DNA from: Arthrobacter sp. ISL-72
Lineage (GTDB): Bacteria > Actinomycetota > Actinomycetes > Actinomycetales > Micrococcaceae
NCBI RefSeq assembly: GCF_018613755.1
Contig: NZ_JAGGPP010000013.1
Span: forward strand, 186,001 to 250,000
Reading direction: 5' to 3'
DNA: 64,000 bases
Part shown: positions 18,192 to 25,406 of the stretch, piece after piece
How positions within the stretch are numbered: the stretch's first letter is position 1
How the letters are laid out: each line of letters starts with the position of its first letter
Program-made: the position numbers and the translations under genes
Notes under the pieces: model-generated
Databases searched by the model: none
The model's input: the letters and a program-made list of their open reading frames with translations, nothing else
Told to the model about the DNA's origin: nothing

Positions 18192-18206
18192 CGCGAACGT
18201 TTCGCG
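18192..18206. promoter_or_regulatory. LacI operator: CGCGAA-CGT-TTCGCG
   Basis: A perfect six-base inverted repeat with a three-base centre, 27 bases before the second LacI start. Its core GCGAACGTTTCG matches the site at 17092-17103 upstream of the first LacI gene. Confidence 0.7.
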
Positions 18207-18302
18207 CCGCAACCGCCAGTCTACTAACGGGGGAGCGGTTCAAATGCGCAGGCAGTTGCGAGGAGCTGCTCGGGGCGCCCTGCCCCTGTGGTTGAGCCGC
18301 GA

Positions 18303-19577
18303 CTAGGCGTCCGAGGCTCTGACGCTACGGGGCCGCTTTCCGGGAAACGCGGTCCGAAGCTGTGCCCGGAACGTCAGCGGGCTTCGCCGGGTGACCACGA
18401 CGACGGCGGCCAGCCCTACCAGCAGCACCACGATGCCACCCGCGGCCACCGACCAGCGGGCACCGAATTGGCTGCCGATCCATCCCATCAGGGGCGCGCC
18501 GAGCGCCGTGCCGCCCTGCAGTACGGCTAGGTACAGGGCGAGTACGCGGCCGCGGAACTGCGGTTCCACGGAGAGCTGGATGCTGGTGTTGCAGCTGTTC
18601 AGGAAGGTGATGGCCGCCAGGCCTACGGGGATCAGGACGGCGGCGTAGAGCCAGAACGACGGCGACACGCTGCCCAGGAGTGTAAAGAACCCCAGTCCCA
18701 GCGCGCCGCCGAGCATGAACCGCAGGCGGGGCCCGGTCCGGCGTGCCGCGAGCAGTGCCCCGCCGAGGGTGCCGACTGCCATGATGGAGCCCAGGAGGCC
18801 GAATTCGCCCGGGCCCATCCGGAACTCGGTGGTGGCCATGAGCGCATTCGTGATCTGGAAGTTCAGGCCGAAGGCGCCCAGGATGCCCACCAGCACCATG
18901 ATCAGCACCAGGTCCGGCCGGCGGCGGACGTAGCCCACGCCCTCGGCCACCTGGTGCTTGCCGCGTTCTGCCCGGAGGGACGGCGCCAATTCCGAGGCGC
19001 GGATCCGGAACAGCGAGATGATCACGGCGGCGAAGCTGGCCGCGTTGAGCAGGAAGACCGGGCCGGTGCCCACCCAGGCGATAAGCACCCCGGCGATGGC
19101 GGGGCCGGTCAGCCTGGCGGTGTTGAAGGAGGCGGAGTTCAGCGCCACGGCATTGGCAATGTTGTTCTGCCCCACCAGTTCGGAGACGAACGCCTGACGT
19201 GCCGGGGCGTCGACGGCGCTGGCGATTCCCAGGCAGAAGGCGGCGAGGTAGGCGTGCCAGAGCTGGGCGTTGCCTGTGACCACCAGGAGTCCGATCGCCA
19301 GACCGGTCAGGCCCATGGCCAGCTGCGTCCAGAGCAGGATGACGCGCTTGCGGTAGCGGTCGGCCAGCACCCCGCCGTAGGGGCCGAACAGCAGCATGGG
19401 CAGGAACTGCAGGCCGGTTGTGATGCCGACGGCGGCGCCCGAGTGGTCCGTGAGGACGGTCAGGACCAGCCAGTCCTGGGCGATCCGCTGCATCCACGTG
19501 CCGATGTTGGAGACGAGCGCGCCGCCGGCCCAGATCCGGTAGTTGCGGTTCTCCAGGGCGCGGAACATGGCACTCAT
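18303..19577 (-). CDS. MFS exporter (EntS/DHA3-like)
   Basis: A 424-residue transporter with about 12 transmembrane helices. The N-terminus MFRALENRNYRIWAGGALVS leads into helix 1, and loop 2-3 carries GGVLADRYRKRVIL, the MFS motif A equivalent. DAPARQAFVSELVGQ between helices 4 and 5 is characteristic of the EntS/enterobactin-exporter (MFS_3) group. It probably exports a drug or siderophore-like compound. Its start codon overlaps the stop of the MarR gene (ATGA), so the two form one translationally coupled unit. Confidence 0.9.
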   Translation of the reverse strand: MSAMFRALENRNYRIWAGGALVSNIGTWMQRIAQDWLVLTVLTDHSGAAVGITTGLQFLPMLLFGPYGGVLADRYRKRVILLWTQLAMGLTGLAIGLLVVTGNAQLWHAYLAAFCLGIASAVDAPARQAFVSELVGQNNIANAVALNSASFNTARLTGPAIAGVLIAWVGTGPVFLLNAASFAAVIISLFRIRASELAPSLRAERGKHQVAEGVGYVRRRPDLVLIMVLVGILGAFGLNFQITNALMATTEFRMGPGEFGLLGSIMAVGTLGGALLAARRTGPRLRFMLGGALGLGFFTLLGSVSPSFWLYAAVLIPVGLAAITFLNSCNTSIQLSVEPQFRGRVLALYLAVLQGGTALGAPLMGWIGSQFGARWSVAAGGIVVLLVGLAAVVVVTRRSPLTFRAQLRTAFPGKRPRSVRASDA

Positions 19578-20035
19578 TTGCCGCTCATTTCCTGCATGAT
19601 GTGGGCGGCGCGGCTGAGGATGCTGCGGTCTTCCTCACTGAGTCCGGCGACGCGCTGGGCCAGCCAGGCGGTCCGCTGGTTCCTTGCTTCTTCCAGGACG
19701 GTGCGGCCGGCTTCGGTGATGTCCACCTGGATCTGGCGGCCGTCGTCGGGATGGGCTGACCTGGACACGAAGCCCTGGTCGACGAGGGCGTTGACAATCC
19801 GGGTCATGGACGGCGCCTGCACGTGCTCGCGGTCGGCCAGTTCACGGAGGGTGCGGGGGCCGAGGTCGTTCAGCTGGGCCAGGACGGTGTACTGGCCGGG
19901 GGTGATGACGTCGCCGGTTGCCTCGACGCGGAGCCGGCGGGAGGTGCGCATCACGGCGGTGCGGAGGTCGATGGCGAGGGTGTCGGGAGTGGTGGGGTCT
20001 GCTGTCTCCGGCTGTGCCGTTTTGGTGGTGGTCAT
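19574..20035 (-). CDS. MarR-family regulator of the MFS exporter
   Basis: The 153-residue protein has the winged-helix core: PGQYTVLAQLNDLGPRTLRE at about 65-85, ADREHVQAPSMTRIVNALVD as the recognition region, and wing RSAHPDDGRQIQVDITEAGR, where DxR is the family hallmark. MarR proteins repress efflux genes until a phenolic or drug ligand binds. Operon position before the MFS gene and the palindrome just upstream support autoregulation with its partner. Confidence 0.92.
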   Translation of the reverse strand: MTTTKTAQPETADPTTPDTLAIDLRTAVMRTSRRLRVEATGDVITPGQYTVLAQLNDLGPRTLRELADREHVQAPSMTRIVNALVDQGFVSRSAHPDDGRQIQVDITEAGRTVLEEARNQRTAWLAQRVAGLSEEDRSILSRAAHIMQEMSGK

Positions 20036-20065
20036 GTGTGCGGGTGCGTCTCCTGGCGATAATGC

Positions 20066-20078
20066 TTAGCAATGCTAA
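20066..20078. promoter_or_regulatory. MarR operator candidate TTAGCA-A-TGCTAA
   Basis: A perfect inverted repeat 31 bases upstream of the MarR start, followed by a partial second copy with TGCTAAT at 20087-20093. Such A/T-rich, 13-base palindromes are usual for MarR dimers. Confidence 0.65.
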
Positions 20079-20151
20079 TTAGTCCTGCTAATCATTATGC
20101 TCCTGCTCCAGGCGCGCTGCAACCGCCCCCATCCGCCCGCGCCCCCTAGGA

Positions 20152-20214
20152 CTTTTTTGTCCACGTACGGGGACTTCAGCGGCTCCCAAGTCCCGTCATC
20201 TGGACAAAAACTCC
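20152..20214. repeat. Palindromic dispersed repeat, copy 1
   Basis: Outer arms TTTTTGTCCA (20154-20163) and TGGACAAAAA (20201-20210) enclose inner arms GGGGACTT (20169-20176) and AAGTCCCG (20188-20195). The unequal internal loops are CGTAC and TCATC. The same element in the same orientation recurs at 20774-20844. Confidence 0.8.
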
Positions 20215-20239
20215 AGCGGCGGTCCGGCAGAATGGGGGA

Positions 20240-20731
20240 GTGACTGCCCGTAGAGCTGGTGTGAAACGCAAACCGAAAGTGCCGCTGAAGCGCGTCCTGA
20301 ACCTGGTGGTGACTGCGCTGGTCATCTGCCTGGGCCCGATCCTGATCGGCGTCGGCACGCACCTGGTCGATGTGGATGAGGAGTTGGCGCAGACGGGTGC
20401 ACAAGTTGCCGGCACGGTGGTTAAGTTCGACGACGATGTCACCAAGGCGTCGGCCCGCCGGATGAAAGTCGAGTTCCAGGCCTGGGACGGATCGGACCAC
20501 GCCACCTGGGCTGCGGTGGACCACGACCAGCACCCTGCGGTCGGCGACGAAGTCACGGTGGCATACCGGGAGCAGGACGCCGGCCAGGCAATTGTCTTGG
20601 GATTCGAAAGCGACGGCGTCTGGCTCCGCGGAGTGGGCGTCGTCCTGACAGTGATCTTCGGAGGACTCGGCCTGATATTTGTCATCGCCTTCCTGCGAGG
20701 GTATTTCCGGAAGGGCCCGAAGGGGACCTAA
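20240..20731 (+). CDS. DUF3592-type membrane protein
   Basis: A 163-residue protein with a basic N-terminus, a transmembrane helix at about 21-40 (VLNLVVTALVICLGPILIGV), an extracytoplasmic beta-rich domain and a second helix near 130-152. The middle segment, with GTVVKFDDD, FQAWDGSDHATW and HPAVGDEVTVAYREQD, is the DUF3592 pattern (small beta barrel between two helices). GTG 20240 is directly behind GGGGGA, a tight spacing; GTG 20261 is an alternative. It is enclosed by the two palindromic repeats. Function unknown. Confidence 0.65.
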   Translation: MTARRAGVKRKPKVPLKRVLNLVVTALVICLGPILIGVGTHLVDVDEELAQTGAQVAGTVVKFDDDVTKASARRMKVEFQAWDGSDHATWAAVDHDQHPAVGDEVTVAYREQDAGQAIVLGFESDGVWLRGVGVVLTVIFGGLGLIFVIAFLRGYFRKGPKGT

Positions 20732-20773
20732 GTAACGTCCGCTTGTGAGCCTCCGGTCCAAGCGGCCGGCCCC

Positions 20774-20844
20774 TTGGGAGTTTTTGTCCACGTACGGGGA
20801 CTTCAGCGGCCGCGAAGTCTCGTCATCTGGACAAAAACTCCAAG
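20774..20844. repeat. Palindromic dispersed repeat, copy 2
   Basis: Arms GGAGTTTTTGTCCA (20777-20790) and TGGACAAAAACTCC (20828-20841) pair over 14 bases; inner arms GGGGACTTC and GAAGTCTCG pair over most of 9. It shares about 55 bases with copy 1, with few changes and the same CGTAC/TCATC loop asymmetry. It lies between two convergent genes, where it could also serve as a terminator. Confidence 0.8.
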
Positions 20845-20852
20845 CGGGGGGC

Positions 20853-21245
20853 TTAGGGTTTGTGCGCCTCACGGACGTCCGACGGCGTTTCACCCTGGAT
20901 GACCCACCGGTTGCCGTCAGGATCGCTGAAGTGGGCGAACAGCACTCCGCCCATGTCCTGGATGTCACTGATCTCCGCACCCCGGCCCAGCAGCTCGCTG
21001 CGGACGGCGTTGATGTCCGGAACCACCAGCTGCAGTCCCTCCAGACTGCCGGGCGCCATTCCGGTCATTCCCGTTCCGATCACAATCGACACGGCGGAGC
21101 CCGGAGGCGTCAGCTGTACCACCCGCATGCCCGGAATGTGCTCAACATCGTGGTCAAGGACGAAGCCCAGTTTCTCGCTGTAGAACGATTTGGCTCGGTC
21201 GACGTCGGCCACCGGAACCTGCACAACCTCAAGGCGCATCTGCAT
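20853..21245 (-). CDS. VOC-family protein (glyoxalase fold)
   Basis: The protein has 130 residues from ATG 21245; GTG 21254 would add three. It begins MQMRLEVVQVPVADVDRAK and continues FYSEKLGF, the usual first VOC module, with GMRVVQLTPPGS next. The second module LQLVVPDINAVRSELLGRGA and the closing SDPDGNRWVIQG with the fold's metal-site residue Asn/Gln-Glu region near residue 117 are clear. It resembles small VOC proteins of unknown substrate. Its coding start lies directly behind a fragment of a DUF1801 gene. Confidence 0.85.
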   Translation of the reverse strand: MQMRLEVVQVPVADVDRAKSFYSEKLGFVLDHDVEHIPGMRVVQLTPPGSAVSIVIGTGMTGMAPGSLEGLQLVVPDINAVRSELLGRGAEISDIQDMGGVLFAHFSDPDGNRWVIQGETPSDVREAHKP

Positions 21246-21255
21246 GCAGGTCACT

Positions 21256-21308
21256 TTACCGTTCCTGGAGCTTCCGCCAGCCGCCGGCGGGGTTGTTGGC
21301 GATAATCG
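21256..21308 (-). pseudogene. 3'-end fragment of a DUF1801 gene
   Basis: On the minus strand this stretch encodes IIANNPAGGWRKLQER and a stop, almost the same as the last residues (IIANNRAGGWRKLKDG) of the complete DUF1801 gene at 23573-23965. The DNA match begins AGCTTCCGCCAGCCGCCGGC at 21269. Nothing else of the gene is present, so this is a remnant left by duplication or deletion. Confidence 0.75.
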
Positions 21309-21338
21309 TTGACATAGTCAATGGTTCAGATAACCATT
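21309..21338. promoter_or_regulatory. Two adjacent perfect palindromes before the secreted hydrolase
   Basis: TTGAC-ATA-GTCAA (21309-21321) is followed at once by AATGGTT-CAGAT-AACCATT (21320-21338). They end 39 bases before the hydrolase start and are A/T-rich. TTGACA could double as a -35 box, though no good -10 follows at 17 bases. No regulator gene adjoins. Confidence 0.55.
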
Positions 21339-21377
21339 AGTTGTCCAGCTCAATCATTATTGGAGTGAGGTTTCCGA

Positions 21378-22793
21378 ATGACCCGCACAATGCGCCGACG
21401 CTGCCGCACCATTGTTTCGACATCAGCCCTTACCGTCGTGCTTGCTGCGGCCGCCGTTTCCCCTGCCGCCGTGGCCGCCCAGCCCGCTGCCGGCTCCTCA
21501 GTAAATGACACAGCGACAACCGCGGCACCGGCGACCGCAGAGGGAACCCTCCCGGACGGGGCAGCCTGGCGCGCCGAGGTGCCGACGAACTGGAACGGCA
21601 AGCTGGTGCTCTTTGCGCACGGCTTTCGCCCCGGACCCGCGAATCCGGCCTGGGACAACGGATTCGCCCCCACCGCCAGCGAGCTGATCCGCCGCGGATA
21701 TGCCGTCGCATCATCCTCGTACGCCACCGCCGGATGGGCCCTTGGGACGGCCGAACAGGACCAGCTCGACACGCTCGCGGCTTTCGAGGAACGCTTCGGC
21801 GATGCAGGGCGCGTCATCGCCGTCGGCCGGTCCATGGGAGGTCTCGTGACCAGCATGATGGCCGAAATCCCGGGATCCGGCATCGACGGCGCGGTCAGCA
21901 CCTGCGGCCTGGTGGGCGGCGGTGTCTCGCTGAACAACTACCAGCTTGACGCGGCATACGCTGCGGCCGAGCTGCTCCTCCCCGGGCGGGACATCCGCCT
22001 CACAGGGTTCACCACGCCGGAGCAGTCCACCGAAACTATTGCGAGCCTGAAATTGGCCTTGCAGCAGGCAAACGAATCGGCTGAAGGCCGGGCCAGGATC
22101 GCGCTGGTGGCCGCCCTGCTGAACACCCCGACCAAGCTGTACGGCGTCGACGCGAACAACCCGGAGGTTCTCGCAGCGGCCCAGGCGAAGCTCGTCCTGG
22201 ACACCCTCCCGACCGTCATCGAGCGCCGCTACACCATTGTCAACGCGGCAGGAGGCGACAGCGGCTGGACAGCCGGCGTCGACTACGCGAAGATCCTGTG
22301 CTCGTCCGCCCAGCGCCAGCAAGTGGAGCACATGTACGGCGTGGCCGGCCTGGAGCTGGCCGCGGACCTGTCCACTTTGACGGCCAACGCTGATATCGCA
22401 CCGGACAAGGGCGCTCTCGAGTGGATGCTCCGCACCTCCACTCCCACGGGGGAACTGCAGGTACCGCTGCTGGCGACGCACACCACAGTCGACCTTCTGG
22501 CGCCGGTGGAATACCAGGAAGAATACGCTGAGACCGTCCGCCAGGCCGGCAAGAATTCACTGTTCCGCCAGGCCTTCGTTGACCGGACCGGACACTGCAA
22601 TTTCACGGTGGCCGAGAACATCGCTTCCATCGAAGCCATGGACCAGCGGCTCGGGACCGGGCATTGGGGGTCCGTGGCCACGACTTCAGACCTGCAGCAC
22701 ACCGCAGCGTCACTGGGCCTGGACGGTGCCAACTTCGTTGAGTTCCGTCCGGACGAATTCATCAATGACCGCGACTGGACCCCAACTTCCTAG
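21378..22793 (+). CDS. Secreted alpha/beta hydrolase
   Basis: The 471-residue protein starts with a Sec signal peptide (TMRRRCRT, a hydrophobic run, then AAVAAQPA near residue 37). The lid-side motif VLFAHGF near 76 and nucleophile elbow GRSMGG near 157, with Ser159 probable, mark an alpha/beta hydrolase. DRTGHCNF near 405 carries the likely catalytic His. Cys residues at CGLVGGG and ILCSSAQ may form disulphides. It likely hydrolyses an ester or peptide outside the cell. TTGGAGTGAGG precedes the ATG. Paired palindromes upstream suggest tight control. Confidence 0.82.
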   Translation: MTRTMRRRCRTIVSTSALTVVLAAAAVSPAAVAAQPAAGSSVNDTATTAAPATAEGTLPDGAAWRAEVPTNWNGKLVLFAHGFRPGPANPAWDNGFAPTASELIRRGYAVASSSYATAGWALGTAEQDQLDTLAAFEERFGDAGRVIAVGRSMGGLVTSMMAEIPGSGIDGAVSTCGLVGGGVSLNNYQLDAAYAAAELLLPGRDIRLTGFTTPEQSTETIASLKLALQQANESAEGRARIALVAALLNTPTKLYGVDANNPEVLAAAQAKLVLDTLPTVIERRYTIVNAAGGDSGWTAGVDYAKILCSSAQRQQVEHMYGVAGLELAADLSTLTANADIAPDKGALEWMLRTSTPTGELQVPLLATHTTVDLLAPVEYQEEYAETVRQAGKNSLFRQAFVDRTGHCNFTVAENIASIEAMDQRLGTGHWGSVATTSDLQHTAASLGLDGANFVEFRPDEFINDRDWTPTS

Positions 22794-22814
22794 ACCAGGA
22801 ACCGCCACGGATGA

Positions 22815-22845
22815 CGACGACGGCGGGAGGCACCCGCCGTCGTCG
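22815..22845. terminator. Hairpin terminator CGACGACGGCGGG-AGGCA-CCCGCCGTCGTCG
   Basis: A perfect 13-base stem with a 5-base loop, 22 bases after the hydrolase stop. There is no T-tract, as is common in GC-rich actinobacteria. The stem belongs to the recurrent ACGACGGCGG series. Confidence 0.75.
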
Positions 22846-22871
22846 GCCGGTTGCCGTGTCAGGATGTGTGC

Positions 22872-23141
22872 ATGCTCAATGCGCCACCACCGCAGCACCA
22901 CAGCGACGCCGCATCCGCCGCTGCTAGGACCAACACACTTGCTGTCGCCGCATTTGCGTCATCGTTCCTTATCGGGGTGACCGGCATCATCCTTGGGTTC
23001 GTCGCCCTGAATCAGATCAGGACCACAGGTGAACGCGGACGCGGCTTGGCCATTGCCGCCGTCGTTGTCGGCTGCGCCTACATGGCTATCTTCACGTGCA
23101 TCACCCTCGCCCTCTTTTCGTCCCAGGGCCGCAGCGCCTGA
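22872..23141 (+). CDS. DUF4190 small membrane protein
   Basis: A protein of 89 residues from ATG 22872, which has a weak CAGGA ahead. A polar N-terminus is followed by two transmembrane helices joined by the DUF4190 signature: NTLAVAAFASSFLIGVTGII near 20, GFVALNQIRTTGERGRGLAI in the loop, then AAVVVGCAYMAIF. Such proteins are common in actinobacteria and have no assigned function. It may be co-transcribed with nothing, since the terminator before it is strong. Confidence 0.8.
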   Translation: MLNAPPPQHHSDAASAAARTNTLAVAAFASSFLIGVTGIILGFVALNQIRTTGERGRGLAIAAVVVGCAYMAIFTCITLALFSSQGRSA

Positions 23142-23158
23142 CACTGCGTGGTTCCCCC

Positions 23159-23563
23159 TTATCGGGTCCGGCGGTAGCCGCGGTCCACCATTCCGCCGAT
23201 GATTCCTGCGATCGCTCCCGGCAGGGCCACGACGGCTACGATATGCCGCAGCAAGCTGTAAGGCCATGAGAGGGCAACCCCACCGATGAGGACCGCGGGC
23301 GCTGCCGCGCAGGCCGTTACCCAGTGCGGGTAGCCTCGCAAGAACGACCAAAGTGCAGCTGCGAGCGAGGCTGCGGAACCAGCTAGCAGGTACAGGCTGC
23401 CGACTCGTGCGTCCTCTACAAATTCCGGAATTGCCGTATAGCCGATGAAAAATGACCTCAGCAAGCCGATGACCATCAGGACGATGGATGAGACGACCAG
23501 GATCGACCAGAGCGTAACGCCTGGCCATCCCCGACGGCGGATCGGAGCGTGTTCCTGGTTCAT
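23159..23563 (-). CDS. Hypothetical four-helix membrane protein
   Basis: The 134-residue product has a basic N-terminus (APIRRRGWPG) and four hydrophobic helices at about 18-38, 54-74, 80-100 and 108-128. No conserved motif is recognised. It lies 9 bases downstream of the DUF1801 gene in the same direction and probably shares its transcript. It faces the DUF4190 gene convergently. Confidence 0.6.
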   Translation of the reverse strand: MNQEHAPIRRRGWPGVTLWSILVVSSIVLMVIGLLRSFFIGYTAIPEFVEDARVGSLYLLAGSAASLAAALWSFLRGYPHWVTACAAAPAVLIGGVALSWPYSLLRHIVAVVALPGAIAGIIGGMVDRGYRRTR

Positions 23564-23572
23564 CGCCCGCTA

Positions 23573-23965
23573 CTAGCCATCTTTCAGCTTCCGCCAGCCG
23601 CCGGCTCGGTTGTTGGCGATGATCGCCCGGAACATGTCGGTCAGCGCCTGCTCGTTCACGGTCTCGCCTTCGCGGAACGAGACGGTGCGGGCTGTTTTGT
23701 TGTCATGGCCCGCGGTGATGATGCCGTGCGGATCCGGGACGATGCCGCCGTCGTACATAAAAACGTTGACGTGGTCCTTCGCCGCGAGGAAGGCGCAGAT
23801 GTTGCCGTTCAGGACGAAGTACGGCTGGACGGTGCGTTTGATGGTCTCCTCGACGTCGGGATCGGCGGCGTGGACCAGGTCCCGGACCTGCCGGCAGATG
23901 GCCTGCTGCCAGGCGGCGAGGGCATCGATGTAGTGGTCCACGCGCGGGTCCTTGACGTAGTCCAT
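23573..23965 (-). CDS. DUF1801 domain protein
   Basis: The frame is open to 24274, but ATG 23965 is the start because the domain opens there: DYVKDPRVDHYIDALAAWQQ, then ICRQVRDLVHAADPDVEETI. The fold continues with YFVLNGNICAFLAAKDHVNV and ends AIIANNRAGGWRKLKDG. The 130-residue length fits DUF1801 (YdhG-like) proteins, whose role is unknown. The gene starts 4 bases after the stop of the DinB frame, indicating one operon with DinB and the membrane protein. A fragment of a second copy lies at 21256-21308. Confidence 0.85.
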   Translation of the reverse strand: MDYVKDPRVDHYIDALAAWQQAICRQVRDLVHAADPDVEETIKRTVQPYFVLNGNICAFLAAKDHVNVFMYDGGIVPDPHGIITAGHDNKTARTVSFREGETVNEQALTDMFRAIIANNRAGGWRKLKDG

Positions 23966-23969
23966 GGCT

Positions 23970-24467
23970 TCAGTCCTCCAGGATTTGTTCGCGCAGGATG
24001 TCGGCGTGGCCGCAGTGCTGGGCGAGTTCCCGCAGCATGTGCAGGTACACTCAGCGCAGGGGGAGCGGGCCGCGGCGGTTGCCGCTGACCACGTCCTCGA
24101 GCCCCAAAGCCGACGCCGCCCGGCGCGACGCCTCGCAGGCCTCATGGTGGGCTTTCCGGATGCCGGCCACGGTGTCGTGGTCCTCGAGGATGAACGATTC
24201 GTCCGGCGTGGCGGGGATGCCGATCTCGGCGCGGGAACGGCACGTGATGGCTTCGTCGAACCAGACCTTTTCAACGAAGGTCGCGTGCTTGACCAAGCCC
24301 AGCAGCGTGGTGCGGGAGGGCGCCAGGGACCGGCGTGCCTGCTCCTCCGTCAGCCCGTCGAGGCAGGCATTGAGGCTGCTCCGGTGCTCGTCGAGGAATG
24401 CTTCAAACTGCGTCCGGGCCGACTGGGTGATGACGGCTTCGGCGAAGGTGGCGGGGAGGGTAGGCAT
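23970..24467 (-). pseudogene. DinB/DUF664 family protein interrupted by an in-frame TGA
   Basis: ATG 24467 opens a 166-codon frame that matches the DinB-like four-helix fold: FLDEHRSSLNACLDGLTEEQ and LGLVKHATFVEKVWFDEAIT, with the metal-site His in VKHAT. Codon 139 (24051-24053) is TGA, where the family has the Trp of LRWVYLHMLREYARHCGHAD. After it the same frame continues VYLHMLRELAQHCGHADILR and ends at a normal stop. One base change (TGG to TGA) therefore cuts off the last helix and the second and third metal-site histidines. The truncated product would have 138 residues and is probably inactive. Confidence 0.8.
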
Positions 24468-24579
24468 GCAGGCAGTATGCCAAGGGCGCCGCGCGGGATC
24501 AATGAATGCGGCCAACCAGAGCGTATTCTGGCCGATGCCCGGCGCACTGGCCGGCGGAAGCCGTGGGAAGAGAGAGAAC

Positions 24580-25335
24580 ATGCCGATGTGGTTGCAGGCA
24601 CTTCTGTGGGGAACCCTCGCCGGGGGTGCCCTGGTGCTGGGGTCCGGCATCGCCTGGGTTTGGAAGGTCCCGCCCAAGATCGTTTCCACCGTGATGGCGT
24701 TTGGAGCCGGCGTGCTGATCTCGGCCCTGGCGTTCGAGCTGGTGGGCGAAGCCGAGGAGAGCGGCGGGCTCCTGCCCACCGTGCTGGGGTTTCTGCTGGG
24801 AGCGCTGATCTTTGTCGGCACGAACGTTCTGCTGAACCGGGCAGGTGCCAAGCACCGGAAGCGGTCAGGACCATTGCATCCTTCGGAAGAGGAATCTCCG
24901 GGCAGCGGAACAGCCATCGCCGTCGGAGCACTTATTGACGGGATCCCTGAATCAGTGGTCCTGGGCGTGGGCCTCATCGCCACCGGAGCGGTGAGCCCGG
25001 CGATGCTTGCCGCCGTGTTCATCTCGAACGTTCCCGAGGGCCTCTCCAGCACAGCCGGCATGAAGCGGGCCGGACGCGGTCCTGGATATGTCTTCGGGAT
25101 CTGGTCGGGCATCGCGGTGTTCTCCGGGCTGGCCGCACTTCTTGGGTACACGGTCCTGGAGAACGCTCCTGCCACAGTGGTGGCTTTCATTACGGCCATC
25201 GCTGCCGGCGGCATCCTTGCCATGCTGGCGGACACGATGATTCCGGAGGCATTTGAACAGCACCACAACCTGACGGGTCTGACGGCCGCGGTGGGCTTCC
25301 TCACGGCCTTCACCGTGCATCACGTGGGCGGCTAG
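24580..25335 (+). CDS. ZIP-family metal (zinc/iron) transporter
   Basis: The protein has 251 residues from ATG 24580 (GAAGAGAGAG before it). The frame is open further upstream only by chance over the DinB region. It shows eight hydrophobic helices; the metal-binding signature helices are GALIDGIPESVVLG near residue 117 and ISNVPEGLSST near 147, with the family His-to-Asp change (D in LIDGIPES). It imports divalent metal ions across the cytoplasmic membrane. A His/Glu-rich loop is short (KHRKRSGPLHPSEEE). A strong terminator follows. Confidence 0.88.
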   Translation: MPMWLQALLWGTLAGGALVLGSGIAWVWKVPPKIVSTVMAFGAGVLISALAFELVGEAEESGGLLPTVLGFLLGALIFVGTNVLLNRAGAKHRKRSGPLHPSEEESPGSGTAIAVGALIDGIPESVVLGVGLIATGAVSPAMLAAVFISNVPEGLSSTAGMKRAGRGPGYVFGIWSGIAVFSGLAALLGYTVLENAPATVVAFITAIAAGGILAMLADTMIPEAFEQHHNLTGLTAAVGFLTAFTVHHVGG

Positions 25336-25350
25336 GGAAGCGACAGTGGA

Positions 25351-25381
25351 CGACGACGGCGGCACGCGCCCGCCGTCGTCG
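25351..25381. terminator. Hairpin terminator CGACGACGGCGG-CACGCGC-CCGCCGTCGTCG
   Basis: A perfect 12-base stem with a 7-base loop, 15 bases after the ZIP stop and before the convergent ArsR-SRPBCC gene. The TTCTTCC that follows is a weak T-tract. It could serve both strands. Confidence 0.78.
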
Positions 25382-25406
25382 TCGTTCTTCCGGTGTGCGG
25401 GACGCC

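Noticed and set aside
20075..20980. 301-codon minus-strand frame through the palindromic repeats
   Set aside because: It crosses both repeats and is antisense to the DUF3592 gene; the repeated peptide (SPYVDK) is merely the translated repeat.
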